Shown here one piece after another: positions 9,781 through 19,012 of a stretch of 50,269 bases of DNA (its first letter is position 1; each line of letters begins with the position of its first letter). Position numbers and translations under genes: made by a program. Below the pieces are notes generated by a model. The model was not told the DNA's origin. It was given only the letters and a program-made list of their open reading frames with translations, and searched no databases. This DNA is from Paenibacillus mellifer (GTDB lineage Bacteria > Bacillota > Bacilli > Paenibacillales > Paenibacillaceae): assembly GCF_023195895.1 (NCBI RefSeq), contig NZ_JALPRK010000031.1, positions 1 through 50,269 of the forward strand, in the 5' to 3' direction.

Positions 9781-9823
9781 TTGTTCCAACGAACAAGGGC
9801 CGCGAGACTTATCATCCGCGGCC
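9781..9823 (-). promoter_or_regulatory. Two-hairpin leader upstream of a chemoreceptor
   Basis: Two perfect stems sit side by side: GGCCGCG/CGCGGCC (9798-9804 with 9817-9823, 12-base loop) and TTGTTC/GAACAA (9781-9786 with 9791-9796, four-base loop). On the minus strand they lie just before the AAGGGGGG ribosome site of the receptor. CCCTTG across the hairpin junction can instead pair with CAAGGG of that site. The first hairpin could also be the terminator of the ATPase gene upstream, but no T run follows. Confidence 0.4.
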
Positions 9824-9923
9824 AATGCTTCTTCTGTTTATTCATTTGTATCATCTACTAAACCGCGTCTGGGGGGAATCCAATATTCTCCTGATTTATA
9901 GCAAAATTCTCATACTTTATAGC

Positions 9924-12557
9924 CTACGCAGCCTCTTTCGCCCTCCCGGCCCGCATCATGATTTTGACGATCTCGTTCAGCAGCAGCGGAATCAGCGCCA
10001 ATAGGATCACGAGGCCCCAGTCGGCCAAGCTCAGATTTTGCACTTTAAACGCTGCAGCCAGGAACGGAATGGAAATGGAAAGATACTGCAGCAGCAATCC
10101 GGCAATGACCGCCCCGACAAGTAGCAGGTTGGTGAACAAACCGACCGTAAAGATCGACTTGGTCGAACTGCGCTTCGAGAACGAGTAAAACAGCTGCGAC
10201 GCCGCCAGCACCACGAAGGCCATCGTGCGTGCGTAGGTCATCGCATCCTCGGAAATGTCGGCAGAACGCAAGCCATAACCATGTTCGCGAAGCCCCACGT
10301 AAAAGGCAACCAGCGTCAGCGCTCCGATCAACAACCCGCCCAGCACCGCCTGCATCGCCGCCCCCCCGGCAAAAAAGCTCTCCTTCGGATCGCGCGGTTT
10401 GCGCTTCATCACGTCCTTCTCGCCGGGATCAACCCCAAGCGCAATGGCCGGCAGCGTGTCGGTGACCAGGTTGATCCAGAGGATCTGGGTCGCCAGGAGC
10501 GGCAAAGGCCAGAAGAATAAAATCGAAGCGAGAATCGCCACGATCTCCCCGAAATTGCACGCCAGCAGGAACGTCACCGTCTTGCGAATATTGGAGTAAA
10601 TATTCCGCCCTTCCCGGATCGCCTGGACGATCGTCGTAAAGTTGTCGTCCGTCAGGATCATGTCGCTGGCACCCTTCGACACATCCGTGCCGGTTATGCC
10701 CATCGCCACGCCGATGTCCGCCGTCTTAAGCGAGGGCGCGTCATTGACACCGTCCCCGGTCATCGAAACGATGTTGCCCTTCGCCTTGAAGGCTTTGACG
10801 ATCTTCACCTTATGCTCCGGCGAGACGCGGGCGAATACGCGGATGTTGTTGATTTTCCCGGCAAAAGCCTCGTCCGAAAGCTCATCGATTTCCGCCCCGG
10901 TCATGCTCTGCTCCAGGGAGCTGGCGATTTCCAGTTCCTTGGCGATCGCGACGGCGGTGTTCCGATGGTCGCCTGTAATCATCACCGGCGTGATCCCGGC
11001 CCGCTTCGCCTCACGGATCGAATCCTTCACCTCGATCCGCGGCGGATCGATCATGCCGACGAAGCCAAGGATCGTCAAATCCTGCTCCATTTCTTCCGGC
11101 GGCAGGATGCGGTCCGTATCCTTGTAAGCGGCCCCGAGCACCCGGAGCGCATCGTCCGACATCGCTTCGGCTGCCTCAAGGTAGCGCTGTTTCAGTTCCT
11201 CGGTCAGCGGCACGACCTCCCCGTTCACTACGGCGGAGTTTGAAATCCGAAGCAACTGATCGATCGCCCCTTTGGTATGGACGCGGTATCCTTCCCGTGT
11301 CTGGTTGAGCGTGGACATCAGCTTGCGGTCCGAATCGAAGGGCTTCTCGGAAATCCGTTTGTATTCGGCCTCCAGCGATTTTTTGAGGATGTCATGCTGC
11401 TCGCCGTAAGCGACAAGGGCAATTTCCGTCGGGTCGCCGGTGCCCTGGCCGTTCTCGTAAGTGGCGTCGGAGCAGAGCACGAACGTCTTGATCATTTCCA
11501 TCGGCGCCTCGTCTCCCAACGGCTGCGCGGTAAAATGCTGGACGACCGTCATTTTGTTCTGGGTCAGGGTTCCGGTCTTGTCGGAGCAGATGATGTTGAC
11601 CGAACCCAGCGTTTCGACGGCCGGCAGCTTCTTTACGATGGCGTTGACGCGGGACATCCGGGTTACGCCAAGTGCCAGGACGATCGCCACGATCGCCGGC
11701 AGCCCCTCCGGGATGGCAGCAACCGCAAGGCTGATCGCGGTCAGGAACAGTTCGAACAGATCCCGTCCCTGGATCAAGCCGATCACGAAGATCACGACGC
11801 AAATCCCGATGGCGATATAACCGAGCATTTTGCCGAGCTCTTCGAGCTTCTTTTGCAGCGGGGTCAGCTCATGGGGATCTTCGTCCAAAATTTTGGCGAT
11901 CTTGCCCATCTCGGTGTTCATGGCCGTGCCGACGACGACCCCTTCGCCGCGCCCGTAGGTCACGAGCGTGGACATGAACGCCATGTTGCTCTGGTCCCCG
12001 ATTGGGGTCTTGGCCTCTTCGTGCACGTCTTCCGCGCTTTTGTCCGACGGTACGGACTCCCCGGTCAGCGCGGATTCCTCAATTTGCAGATTGGCGCTTT
12101 CAAGCAGCCGCAGGTCGGCCGGGATAAAACGTCCGGCATCCAAAATTACGATATCGCCCGGAACGATCTCTCCGGAATCGATCTCCTTCACATCGCCGCC
12201 GCGCCGCACCAGCGATTTGGGCGTCGTCATTTGCTGCAACGCCTCGATGGCTTTCTCCGCTTTCTGTTCCTGGATGACCCCGATGATCGCATTCAACAGC
12301 ACAACGGCCAGAATGATGACGGCATCCATGTATTCTCCGACAATAAGCGTGACAACGGCGGCACCGAACAGGACGTAGATCAGCATATCCTTAAGTTGGG
12401 CAAAAAAAAGCGACCACACGCTAGGCTTTGGCTTGCCCTTGATTTGGTTCGGCCCATACTGGGACAGCCGTTTTCCGGCTTCTCCCGAGGAAAGCCCGGC
12501 TGCGGGATCTACCTGTAGCTCTTGCAGAACGGCCTCCCGGGTTTTGGTATGCCACAT
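9924..12557 (-). CDS. P-type cation ATPase, P2A calcium type
   Basis: An 877-residue P-type ATPase that should pump a divalent cation, most likely calcium, out of the cytosol. The N-terminal cation-ATPase domain is followed by TGES in the actuator domain. PEGLPAIV lies in membrane helix 4, and CSDKTGTLT carries the phosphorylated Asp326. TGDGVNDAPSL lies in the phosphorylation domain. Helix 5 has NFGE and helix 6 has NLVTDTLPA; these match SERCA calcium ligands Asn768/Glu771 and Asn796/Thr799/Asp800. Helix 4 Glu is present as well. This makes P2A assignment (B. subtilis YloB, Listeria LMCA1) strong. The gene stands alone on the minus strand. Confidence 0.93.
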   Translation of the reverse strand: MWHTKTREAVLQELQVDPAAGLSSGEAGKRLSQYGPNQIKGKPKPSVWSLFFAQLKDMLIYVLFGAAVVTLIVGEYMDAVIILAVVLLNAIIGVIQEQKAEKAIEALQQMTTPKSLVRRGGDVKEIDSGEIVPGDIVILDAGRFIPADLRLLESANLQIEESALTGESVPSDKSAEDVHEEAKTPIGDQSNMAFMSTLVTYGRGEGVVVGTAMNTEMGKIAKILDEDPHELTPLQKKLEELGKMLGYIAIGICVVIFVIGLIQGRDLFELFLTAISLAVAAIPEGLPAIVAIVLALGVTRMSRVNAIVKKLPAVETLGSVNIICSDKTGTLTQNKMTVVQHFTAQPLGDEAPMEMIKTFVLCSDATYENGQGTGDPTEIALVAYGEQHDILKKSLEAEYKRISEKPFDSDRKLMSTLNQTREGYRVHTKGAIDQLLRISNSAVVNGEVVPLTEELKQRYLEAAEAMSDDALRVLGAAYKDTDRILPPEEMEQDLTILGFVGMIDPPRIEVKDSIREAKRAGITPVMITGDHRNTAVAIAKELEIASSLEQSMTGAEIDELSDEAFAGKINNIRVFARVSPEHKVKIVKAFKAKGNIVSMTGDGVNDAPSLKTADIGVAMGITGTDVSKGASDMILTDDNFTTIVQAIREGRNIYSNIRKTVTFLLACNFGEIVAILASILFFWPLPLLATQILWINLVTDTLPAIALGVDPGEKDVMKRKPRDPKESFFAGGAAMQAVLGGLLIGALTLVAFYVGLREHGYGLRSADISEDAMTYARTMAFVVLAASQLFYSFSKRSSTKSIFTVGLFTNLLLVGAVIAGLLLQYLSISIPFLAAAFKVQNLSLADWGLVILLALIPLLLNEIVKIMMRAGRAKEAA

Positions 12558-12674
12558 GCGGCAGCACCTCTTTACTCAAATTTGGTAGGTATTGACTTAC
12601 CATTATTGTAAACCTAATCCACGAGAAATTATGATGGATTCTTGGGTAGAGTTGAGAACTTCACTTTGGCCTAT

Positions 12675-12701
12675 TAAGTTCATGATGAATTTTGTCGATA
12701 T
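12675..12701 (+). promoter_or_regulatory. Sigma-D-like promoter for the fourth chemoreceptor
   Basis: TAAG (12675-12678), a 15-base spacer and GTCGATAT (12694-12701) match the sigma-D consensus TAAA-N15-GCCGATAT with one mismatch in each element. It lies 43 bases before ATG 12745. Its position inside the open frame that starts at 12592 supports the later start codon. Confidence 0.6.
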
Positions 12702-12744
12702 TTGTAGAAACATCTTACAACATAGATTGGGGAGATCGATTGAA

Positions 12745-14847
12745 ATGCTTCGCAAACTCTCTTTAGCTGTCAAATTCATGACGACTGCCGGCTTGGTCGT
12801 GATGATTTCCTTGACCCTTCTGTTGCTCGTCAACCTGAACCAGTCCATGAAAACCAGTATGGCCAAAGGCGAATTGGAAGCCGAGCTGGCCGGGAAACAA
12901 TACGGATCCGATTTTGAAAAAATGTTTATCCGCCTCAAGACTTCCTCGGATAGCCTGGCCAAGATGATGATCGAGACCGGCAAGGAAGGCGATCTGTCCC
13001 GGGAAGAAGCCGTATCTCTATTGGAGAAAGAGCTCCTGAGTCACCCCGAGGTCTACGGAATCGGCATGTTGTGGGAGCCAAACGCCTTTGACGGCGCCGA
13101 TGCACAGAACGTGGACCAAGCTGCGTACAACGACGCGAGCGGACGGTTTCTCCCTTACCTCTATAAAGAAGGGGATCAAGCGAAGCTGGCGCCATTGGCG
13201 GATTACGGATCTCCCGACGAACATGAGGAGTACCAAGTCACGAAATCCACGGGTAAGGCGGTCTACCTCGAGCCTTATACTAATGAGATCGGCGGACATC
13301 CCGTTCAAATGATGACGGCGGCCTATCCGATTCTCGATGCGTCGGGAGCGTTTCTCGGCGTCATCAAAGCGGACGTGCTGATGGATTATTTGCAAACGGC
13401 GGCGGCACAATACACCCCGCTTGGCGGTTACGTCGCCTTGGTGACGGAGAACGGACTTTATGCGGCCAACCCGCATGATCCCGAGTCGGTCCTTCAGCCG
13501 TACGGCGATAATCCGGAAAAAGAAGCGCTGTGGCAGCAAGTGAAAAGCGGGGCAATGCTGAAAGGCTACACTCTGAACTCTGCAGGCCGAGAGGTCCTTC
13601 GGTTATTCGAACCGGTAACCATGCCGGGGAGCGATCAGGTCTGGTATACGCAGACGGCCGTAGATAAAGATATCATTCTGAAAGAATTCACTCAGGCAAG
13701 AACGACTTCGATCGCCATGTCCGTGGGTGCGTTGGTCGTGCTTGCGGCGATTCTCGCCCTGCTGGTTTGGCGCATGGTCATTCTTCCTTTACGTCTGTTG
13801 ACGGGGAAGCTGCAGCTCATGGCGGGCGGCGACCTCACGCAGAAACTGCAGGTTCGCAGCGGCGACGAGTTTGGAAAAATGGCCGGTCATTTCAATGAAA
13901 TGACCGAGAAGCTGCGCGACATGTTCCGGCTTGTCGCCGATCTATCCATGTCCGTCGGGGCGACGTCCCAGCAATTGTCCGCCAGCGCCGAACAGACCGG
14001 CAAGGCTGCCGAGACGATCGCCGGCTCGATCAGCCGCGTCGCCCAGGGTGCCCAGGACCAAAACGGTTATGCTGCCGAGTCATCGCAAGCCGTGTCCGAA
14101 ATGTCCATGGGCGTACGGCGCATCGCCGACTCCTCCTCCGCAATCTCGGTGTCCGCGAGCGAAGTCACGTCACGAACGAAGGAGAGCAGCGTTCAACTGG
14201 AACGGGCGGTGTCCGATATGAAAGAGCTTCAGGCGGCGACCGAAGCCACCGCCTCCTCCATCGTGCGCTTGGAAGAGCGGTCCACGGCGATCGGCGGCAT
14301 GATCGAACTCATCGCCAATATCAGCACGCAAACGAACCTGCTCGCGCTGAATGCGGCGATCGAGGCCTCCCGCGTCGGCGAGCACGGACGCGGCTTCGCC
14401 GTCGTTGCCGGAGAGATCCGCAAGCTGGCCGATCAGACCAAGCAAGCCGCCGAGCAGGTTACGGAGCTGGTGGAACAAGTGCGCACCGATACCAACGTGG
14501 CGGCGGATTCCATGGCCAAAGGCAGCAAGCAGGTCGAACGGGGCGTGAAAAGCGTGTCCGACAGCAACGCGATGCTGACGCTCGTTCTGGCAGAGATCAG
14601 CAACGTCAACGACCAATTGCAAGAAGTCTCCGCCGCTGCCGAGCAGATGACCGCAAGCACGGAGCAAGTCTCCGATAGCGTGGTGCGGTTGGCCGACATC
14701 GCTTCGGAATCGTCCGCGGAGGCGCAAAGCGTTGCCGCGGCTTCCGAGGAGCAGCTCGCCTCCATGGAGGAGATCTCCGCTTCCAGCGAAGCGCTGAGCA
14801 ACATGGTGCAGGAACTGTTGGACAAATTGTCCCACTTCAAAATCTGA
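12745..14847 (+). CDS. Methyl-accepting chemotaxis protein with dCache sensor domain
   Basis: From ATG 12745 the receptor is 700 residues. Membrane segment one is at about 12-32 and a large extracytoplasmic domain covers about 33-325. It has the size and pattern (WEPNAFDG, the repeated second subdomain around [17 protein letters not shown]) of a double Cache domain, which usually binds amino acids or carboxylates. Membrane segment two at about 328-350 leads to HAMP and the signalling domain. The tip is [19 protein letters not shown], with Ser in place of the common Ala before Arg, then [21 protein letters not shown] precedes ATG 12745, and a sigma-D-like promoter lies just upstream. The in-frame ATG at 12592 is not supported. 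Confidence 0.93.
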   Translation: MLRKLSLAVKFMTTAGLVVMISLTLLLLVNLNQSMKTSMAKGELEAELAGKQYGSDFEKMFIRLKTSSDSLAKMMIETGKEGDLSREEAVSLLEKELLSHPEVYGIGMLWEPNAFDGADAQNVDQAAYNDASGRFLPYLYKEGDQAKLAPLADYGSPDEHEEYQVTKSTGKAVYLEPYTNEIGGHPVQMMTAAYPILDASGAFLGVIKADVLMDYLQTAAAQYTPLGGYVALVTENGLYAANPHDPESVLQPYGDNPEKEALWQQVKSGAMLKGYTLNSAGREVLRLFEPVTMPGSDQVWYTQTAVDKDIILKEFTQARTTSIAMSVGALVVLAAILALLVWRMVILPLRLLTGKLQLMAGGDLTQKLQVRSGDEFGKMAGHFNEMTEKLRDMFRLVADLSMSVGATSQQLSASAEQTGKAAETIAGSISRVAQGAQDQNGYAAESSQAVSEMSMGVRRIADSSSAISVSASEVTSRTKESSVQLERAVSDMKELQAATEATASSIVRLEERSTAIGGMIELIANISTQTNLLALNAAIEASRVGEHGRGFAVVAGEIRKLADQTKQAAEQVTELVEQVRTDTNVAADSMAKGSKQVERGVKSVSDSNAMLTLVLAEISNVNDQLQEVSAAAEQMTASTEQVSDSVVRLADIASESSAEAQSVAAASEEQLASMEEISASSEALSNMVQELLDKLSHFKI

Positions 14848-14930
14848 TCGGTTCGATATCCTGCCATAAAAATGCCATAATATGAAGGCACCCGATTCGG
14901 CCGCAACAAGATGAAAAAATGCCCGGGCTA

Positions 14931-14965
14931 TGCTACAATACTGGAATGTTAAACGGGAACGTTTA
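14931..14965 (+). promoter_or_regulatory. udk promoter with palindromic operator
   Basis: An extended -10, TGCTACAAT (14931-14939), lies about 60 bases before udk. Just downstream, over the expected transcript start, is the palindrome TAAACG-GGAA-CGTTTA (14950-14965). A repressor bound there would block initiation. No clear -35 is seen, as expected for an extended -10. Confidence 0.5.
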
Positions 14966-14996
14966 GAGGGATGTATTTAGGAGGGTATTCAATTTC

Positions 14997-15620
14997 ATGT
15001 TAATCATAGGTATCGCCGGCGGCACCGGGTCCGGGAAAACGACGGTCGCCCGTTCGGTTATCGGCCAGCTGGACACGGATAAAGTGACGTTCATTTCGCA
15101 GGACAACTACTACAAGGACCAGTCGCATCTCAACATGTCCGAACGGGAGAAAACGAACTACGACCATCCCTTCGCCTTCGACAACGAGCTGATGGTGGAG
15201 CATCTTACCCAACTCAAGAACGGACAAGCCGCCTATGCGCCGGTGTACGATTTTACGATCCACACCCGTTCCGAGAAGACGGTGAAGCTGCTGCCGAACA
15301 ACATCATTATCGTTGAGGGACTGTTCGTCCTGTATGACGAAAAGCTGCGGGAGATGCTGGACATCAAGGTGTTCGTGGACACGGACTCCGACGTGCGGAT
15401 CCTCCGGCGCGTGCTGCGCGACATGGAGGAACGCGGCCGTTCGATCCATTCCATCCATCAGCAGTACCTTGCAACGGTCAAGCCGATGCATGAAGCGTTT
15501 ATTGAGCCGTCCAAAAAATACGCCGACCTCATTATCCCCGAAGGCGGGCATAACGAAGTCGGCATCCAAATGCTGACCATCCTGACGGAGAAGCACTTAA
15601 CCGGCGGGTTCAAAGCCTAG
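14997..15620 (+). CDS. udk: Uridine kinase
   Basis: A 207-residue uridine/cytidine kinase that phosphorylates uridine and cytidine with GTP or ATP in the pyrimidine salvage pathway. The P-loop is GGTGSGKTT (8-16). DNYYKD (about 36-41) and NYDHPFAFD (about 54-62) are the nucleoside-binding signatures, and RRVLRDMEERGRS (about 131-143) is the lid. Length matches the family. AGGAGGG precedes ATG 14997. It is a single gene with its own promoter and a strong terminator at 15680-15713. Confidence 0.97.
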   Translation: MLIIGIAGGTGSGKTTVARSVIGQLDTDKVTFISQDNYYKDQSHLNMSEREKTNYDHPFAFDNELMVEHLTQLKNGQAAYAPVYDFTIHTRSEKTVKLLPNNIIIVEGLFVLYDEKLREMLDIKVFVDTDSDVRILRRVLRDMEERGRSIHSIHQQYLATVKPMHEAFIEPSKKYADLIIPEGGHNEVGIQMLTILTEKHLTGGFKA

Positions 15621-15679
15621 AAGGGACGGATGCTGCGACAGTTATTTAGTCCAGAGTTGGCCATATCAGGCTATTCCAG

Positions 15680-15713
15680 AGAAATACCTGCACTTTTGCA
15701 GGTATTTCTTTTA
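15680..15713 (+). terminator. udk terminator
   Basis: A perfect 13-base-pair stem (15680-15692 with 15697-15709; arms AGAAATACCTGCA and its complement) with a CTTT loop runs into a T-rich tail (15708-15713). It also separates udk from the convergent DUF2812 gene. Confidence 0.92.
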
Positions 15714-15725
15714 TTTAGCCTACTC

Positions 15726-16337
15726 CTACGATTTCACCTGCCGGTACCGGCTTTTGGCCAGGGCCGAGAAGATGAAATAGAGCCCGATCAGCAGCGGGAA
15801 CAGCAACCAAGCGAATCCGCGCCCCAACGCAAACGGGGTTTCGAACAGAAACGCCTGCCAAAACGAAACGCCCGTTTTCTCCCAGAGACCCGGGGTGAAA
15901 TATAAAGCCTTCGGATGGGTGAACGCCGCGGCATCCACCAGTCCCGTCGAGACCATGGCCACAAAAATCGGAATGTAGCAGCAGGCCAACGAGAACCACA
16001 TCCGGGACAAGCGCTGGTAACGCCCCGCCCGAGAATCGGCGTCCGAGAAAATATCATCGCTGACCGTCTCGCCAACCTTGCGGAAATACTGCGACCCGGA
16101 CGATTTGCTGCCGGCCACGTGCTTCCAGCCGCTGTCCTCGAATAAGGCCAAGTAGTCTTCGAAATCGGCCCGGCTATGAAATTGACGGAAGTCGACTTTG
16201 ATCACCGCATCTTCCGGTTCGGCCCGTTCAAAGGCATAGGCGATCGACTTCCCCACCAGCGCGAAGCCTCGCTTGGCCATCTCGTTCAGCCATTGCTCCT
16301 CTTTTTCAAAATCGATGAAAAATTTTATTTGTCGCAT
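15726..16337 (-). CDS. DUF2812 membrane protein
   Basis: A 203-residue protein. The N-terminal half (about 1-110) is the cytosolic DUF2812 domain, with KFFIDFEKEEQWLNEMA at the start and a conserved YLALFEDSGWKHV stretch. The C-terminal half has two membrane segments at about 113-135 and 168-192. DUF2812 genes typically follow a PadR gene, as here: the PadR stop is 15 bases upstream. AAGGAGGAGG lies just before ATG 16337. Function is unknown. The context suggests a membrane-stress or efflux-related accessory under PadR control. Confidence 0.85.
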   Translation of the reverse strand: MRQIKFFIDFEKEEQWLNEMAKRGFALVGKSIAYAFERAEPEDAVIKVDFRQFHSRADFEDYLALFEDSGWKHVAGSKSSGSQYFRKVGETVSDDIFSDADSRAGRYQRLSRMWFSLACCYIPIFVAMVSTGLVDAAAFTHPKALYFTPGLWEKTGVSFWQAFLFETPFALGRGFAWLLFPLLIGLYFIFSALAKSRYRQVKS

Positions 16338-16352
16338 GCCGTTTCCTCCTCC

Positions 16353-16670
16353 TTAATCCCAAGACATAATGTCCCGCGTAACGTTCCTCATCTGGTTCAT
16401 CCGCTCGTAATCCAGCCTTAGAATCTCCCTACCCTGGGCCGTCATCGCGTATACCTTGCGACGGCTGTCCGCCGTAGCCACCGGTTCAATCCACTTCAGC
16501 TTTACCAGATTGTCGATCGCCCCGTACAAAGTGCCGGCCGCCATCCTTACCTGCCCGCGGCTGAGTTCCTCCACCTTCTGCAGGATCAGGTAGCCGTGCG
16601 CCGGTTCCGCCAACGCGAGCAAAATATAATACACCGTTTCCGTTAAAGGCAAATGTTTATCTCTGCTCAT
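16353..16670 (-). CDS. PadR-family transcriptional regulator
   Basis: A 105-residue winged-helix regulator from ATG 16670. YYILLALAEPAHGYLILQKVE and VRMAAGTLYGAIDNL are the standard PadR N-terminal features, with a short C-terminal helix (YERMNQMRNVTRD) for dimerisation. I chose ATG 16670 over 16715 because GGAGGAGGAA precedes it; the upstream ATG has none. It heads a two-gene operon with the DUF2812 gene. Palindromes at 16719-16740 in its promoter are the likely autoregulatory operator. Confidence 0.93.
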   Translation of the reverse strand: MSRDKHLPLTETVYYILLALAEPAHGYLILQKVEELSRGQVRMAAGTLYGAIDNLVKLKWIEPVATADSRRKVYAMTAQGREILRLDYERMNQMRNVTRDIMSWD

Positions 16671-16714
16671 CGGTTTCGTTCCTCCTCCCAAAGTGTTTTC
16701 GAATATATCGTTCA

Positions 16715-16750
16715 ACTGTATAGTTTAACTATATATAGTTAGACTGTATA
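16715..16750. promoter_or_regulatory. Overlapping palindromes, putative PadR operator
   Basis: Two palindromes overlap: TATAGTT-T-AACTATA (16719-16733) and AACTATATATAGTT (16727-16740). They are framed by a direct repeat ACTGTATA at 16715-16722 and 16743-16750. The block lies 45 bases or more upstream of the PadR start and just beyond the gerAB terminator. A PadR dimer pair is the obvious candidate binder. Confidence 0.55.
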
Positions 16751-16757
16751 TTGCAAC

Positions 16758-16798
16758 AAAAAAATATCCGCCCGGCACCGTCGTCAATTGCTCCGGGC
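16758..16798 (-). terminator. Terminator of the gerA-type operon
   Basis: A six-base-pair GC stem (GCCCGG 16770-16775, CCGGGC 16793-16798) with a 17-base loop is followed on the minus strand by seven T (16758-16764). The loop contains the stop codon of the permease gene, so the terminator overlaps the coding end. Confidence 0.65.
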
Positions 16799-17893
16799 CG
16801 AGCGGCTTCGTTTGACCGCTTGTCTGCCTATGGCAATAAGGAACAGCAGCGGAATGTAGCCGAAAATTAAGACGCTGCCAACCCGCGAGATGACATTCTC
16901 TAACCGCTCGATACTCACGGGAGTCCGCAGCGAGAGCACCATCCCGATGATCACGAGCAGGGTCGTCCCGAGCGCCCATTTCCTCGAGAACTTCAGCGTT
17001 TGGGTCAAGATGCGGACCGCCGCCCAGATCGATACACAGCATATCGGGAAGATAACGAGCATCCAATTGAAGATGTAAATGTAGTCAAAACGCTCCAGGA
17101 AAGCAAAACGGATGATTTTGGAGAGAATCAATGTCGGCCAGAGGGTATGCCGTAATTGCCGCATATTGAAATAACCGAGAGTGGTCACCAGAATAATCAG
17201 GTAGAGCAAGGTTGTATGAGCAACCGCGATATGGGCCCATTTTTGTGCCTTTGCGTTATTTTTGATGAACGGATAATAGAACAAGAGAAACTCGGGCCCC
17301 AAAAAGACGTAGACGGATTTGGCAGCCGACTTGACGTAATCACTCAGACCGTGGCTCCATAGGGGAAGAAAATTCAGCCAATGGGCAAATTTCAAGGGGA
17401 AATACAAGGACGGCAGGACCAAACTCGGGATGACGACGCACAGGAGGCAGATACCGGCAACAACGCGAAACCCTCCGGATACGATATACCCGGCCACCGC
17501 CAAAATAATGAACGAAACTTGCCAAAGCGGCGCGTCGGGAAATACCCAGACGTGAATGATTTCCGCATACGGGCGGATCTGCCCCGTGCACATCAGGACG
17601 CAATAGAAGAACAGGATCACCGATAATCCGGACCCGACGACCGGTCCAAACAGCTCGCGATGGAGGGAAAGGATATCTCCGCCTTCGGCCATTCGCAGCA
17701 AGCGGAACAGCATCAGAATCACCAAATGCATGCAAGCGCCGACAAACAGGACGGATACCCAGGCATCCTGCTCCGCGCCTTCCGCAATCTTTTGCTGAAA
17801 ATTAAGCATGCCTATCCCCGTCTGGACCCCATGAACCAGGAACCAGGTGATATAACCCGAGACTTGGTTGCTTTCCTTGACGGTACCGCCCAT
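16784..17893 (-). CDS. Germinant receptor B subunit (GerAB/ArcD/ProY family permease)
   Basis: A 369-residue membrane protein with about ten hydrophobic segments. The N-terminal VSGYITWFLVHGVQTGIGMLN pattern is typical of spore germination permeases in the APC superfamily. In known receptors the B subunit sits in the spore inner membrane and binds amino acid or sugar germinants. It is the last gene of a three-gene AA-AC-AB operon, 18 bases after the C subunit gene. The gene order A-C-B differs from the B. subtilis gerA order A-B-C but is common in related genera. The germinant cannot be predicted from sequence alone. Confidence 0.93.
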   Translation of the reverse strand: MGGTVKESNQVSGYITWFLVHGVQTGIGMLNFQQKIAEGAEQDAWVSVLFVGACMHLVILMLFRLLRMAEGGDILSLHRELFGPVVGSGLSVILFFYCVLMCTGQIRPYAEIIHVWVFPDAPLWQVSFIILAVAGYIVSGGFRVVAGICLLCVVIPSLVLPSLYFPLKFAHWLNFLPLWSHGLSDYVKSAAKSVYVFLGPEFLLFYYPFIKNNAKAQKWAHIAVAHTTLLYLIILVTTLGYFNMRQLRHTLWPTLILSKIIRFAFLERFDYIYIFNWMLVIFPICCVSIWAAVRILTQTLKFSRKWALGTTLLVIIGMVLSLRTPVSIERLENVISRVGSVLIFGYIPLLFLIAIGRQAVKRSRSARSN

Positions 17894-17911
17894 CGCCTTC
17901 CCCGCCTTCTG

Positions 17912-19012
17912 CTAGTTTCCGATTCCCGATTCTTTCAGGGTGATATGGGTATGAACCTCGAAGCGCATCTTCGGATAATCCCTCTTGTAAAAAGCTTCTT
18001 CGTCCCATGACCGGCCATGCGCCCGGACGAAATCGCCCACGCCAAGCGGATCCACCCCCTTGCTTCGCAGCTTGTTCAGCAGCTTCACCGAACCGGCATC
18101 GATTTGCCGCTCCAGCCGGCTCACGGTATCTTGGTAAGGCTTCCGGTCGCGGAGATTCATTCCGGCCGGCGGCTCCTTCAACATGCCTTCCAGCCGGAGA
18201 TCGACGGATAATTTCAATACGCCGCCTTCCCGGGACAACCGCGATACCGGCATCCCCTTGAATACGTTAAAGGCGGCCATCCGATTCCCCGTCTCCGCGG
18301 AGACGGTGACGGGAAGAATCCCGCCCGTTCCCCGGCCTTTCAACATCTTGAAAAGCAGCGTTTCTTTGGCGCCAAGCACCAATTTGAGCCGATCCTCGTG
18401 AAACACGGCGAGGCCCGTAAGTTCGATTTTGTCATCGCCGTTTTGGCTCAAATAAGGGGCAAACGGATCCCTTCCCTCCCCGTAGTAATTGAACAGGAAG
18501 ATGTGCAAGTTGTTAAGCGGCACGTTATCGGAAATGACGTTTTGTTCGATCAAATGATAGGGCAACAGTTCCCGATTTTGGCCCTCCAGGCTCCGGAATA
18601 ACCGTTCGGGCGATTGCTCCGATACCGCCACGATCATGCTGGTGCTGATCAGCGGATTCCGGCAGAAGGTATGCAGGAAATGGGCAACCCCCTGTTCGGC
18701 CATTCGCCGGTCAAAGACGAGCAAGCGCAGTTTCCCTAAGTCGATCGGATGGGGCGACTGCATGTTCATTTGGCTTAGTAAAAGTTCCATGTTCTCGCCC
18801 TTCCCCTGAAGGGGCATAATCCGCTCGTTCTTCATCGGGTCCAAATACAATCCGACCGCCCGGTATTCCCCTTGTTCCCGATTCACGCCAAGTACAGCTA
18901 GAATCTTGGTGTTGTCGACGATTCGGGTTTGGCTGCAGCCCGCCACCATCAACGCCAGAACGAGGATACCGGCAACGATTGGTAACCGGTACGGATGACG
19001 TTTATTCCACAT
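17912..19012 (-). CDS. Germinant receptor C subunit, Ger(x)C lipoprotein
   Basis: From ATG 19012 the protein is 366 residues. A signal peptide with lipobox LMVAGC (about 17-22) marks it as a lipoprotein anchored outside the inner membrane of the spore. The rest is the Ger(x)C domain, with ILAVLGVNREQGEYRAVGLYLD near the start and MNLRDRKPYQDTVSRLERQ late. I chose 19012, because AAGGAGG ends right before the ATG at 19018 and is spaced six bases from the one at 19012. The start overlaps the 3' end of the A subunit gene by 11 bases, so translation is coupled. Confidence 0.92.
   Translation of the reverse strand: MWNKRHPYRLPIVAGILVLALMVAGCSQTRIVDNTKILAVLGVNREQGEYRAVGLYLDPMKNERIMPLQGKGENMELLLSQMNMQSPHPIDLGKLRLLVFDRRMAEQGVAHFLHTFCRNPLISTSMIVAVSEQSPERLFRSLEGQNRELLPYHLIEQNVISDNVPLNNLHIFLFNYYGEGRDPFAPYLSQNGDDKIELTGLAVFHEDRLKLVLGAKETLLFKMLKGRGTGGILPVTVSAETGNRMAAFNVFKGMPVSRLSREGGVLKLSVDLRLEGMLKEPPAGMNLRDRKPYQDTVSRLERQIDAGSVKLLNKLRSKGVDPLGVGDFVRAHGRSWDEEAFYKRDYPKMRFEVHTHITLKESGIGN

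Noticed and set aside
8121..10004. A 627-codon open frame on the plus strand
   Set aside because: It runs antisense to a clear chemoreceptor gene in a GC-rich region, is rich in His, Arg and Leu as shadow frames are, and has no ribosome site or recognisable domain.
11277..12518. A 413-codon open frame on the plus strand
   Set aside because: Antisense to the P-type ATPase, whose motifs are unmistakable; composition is that of a shadow frame.
12592..12744. N-terminal extension of the dCache chemoreceptor
   Set aside because: It contains the sigma-D-like promoter, lacks a ribosome site, and the family start (a basic stretch before the first membrane helix) is at 12745.
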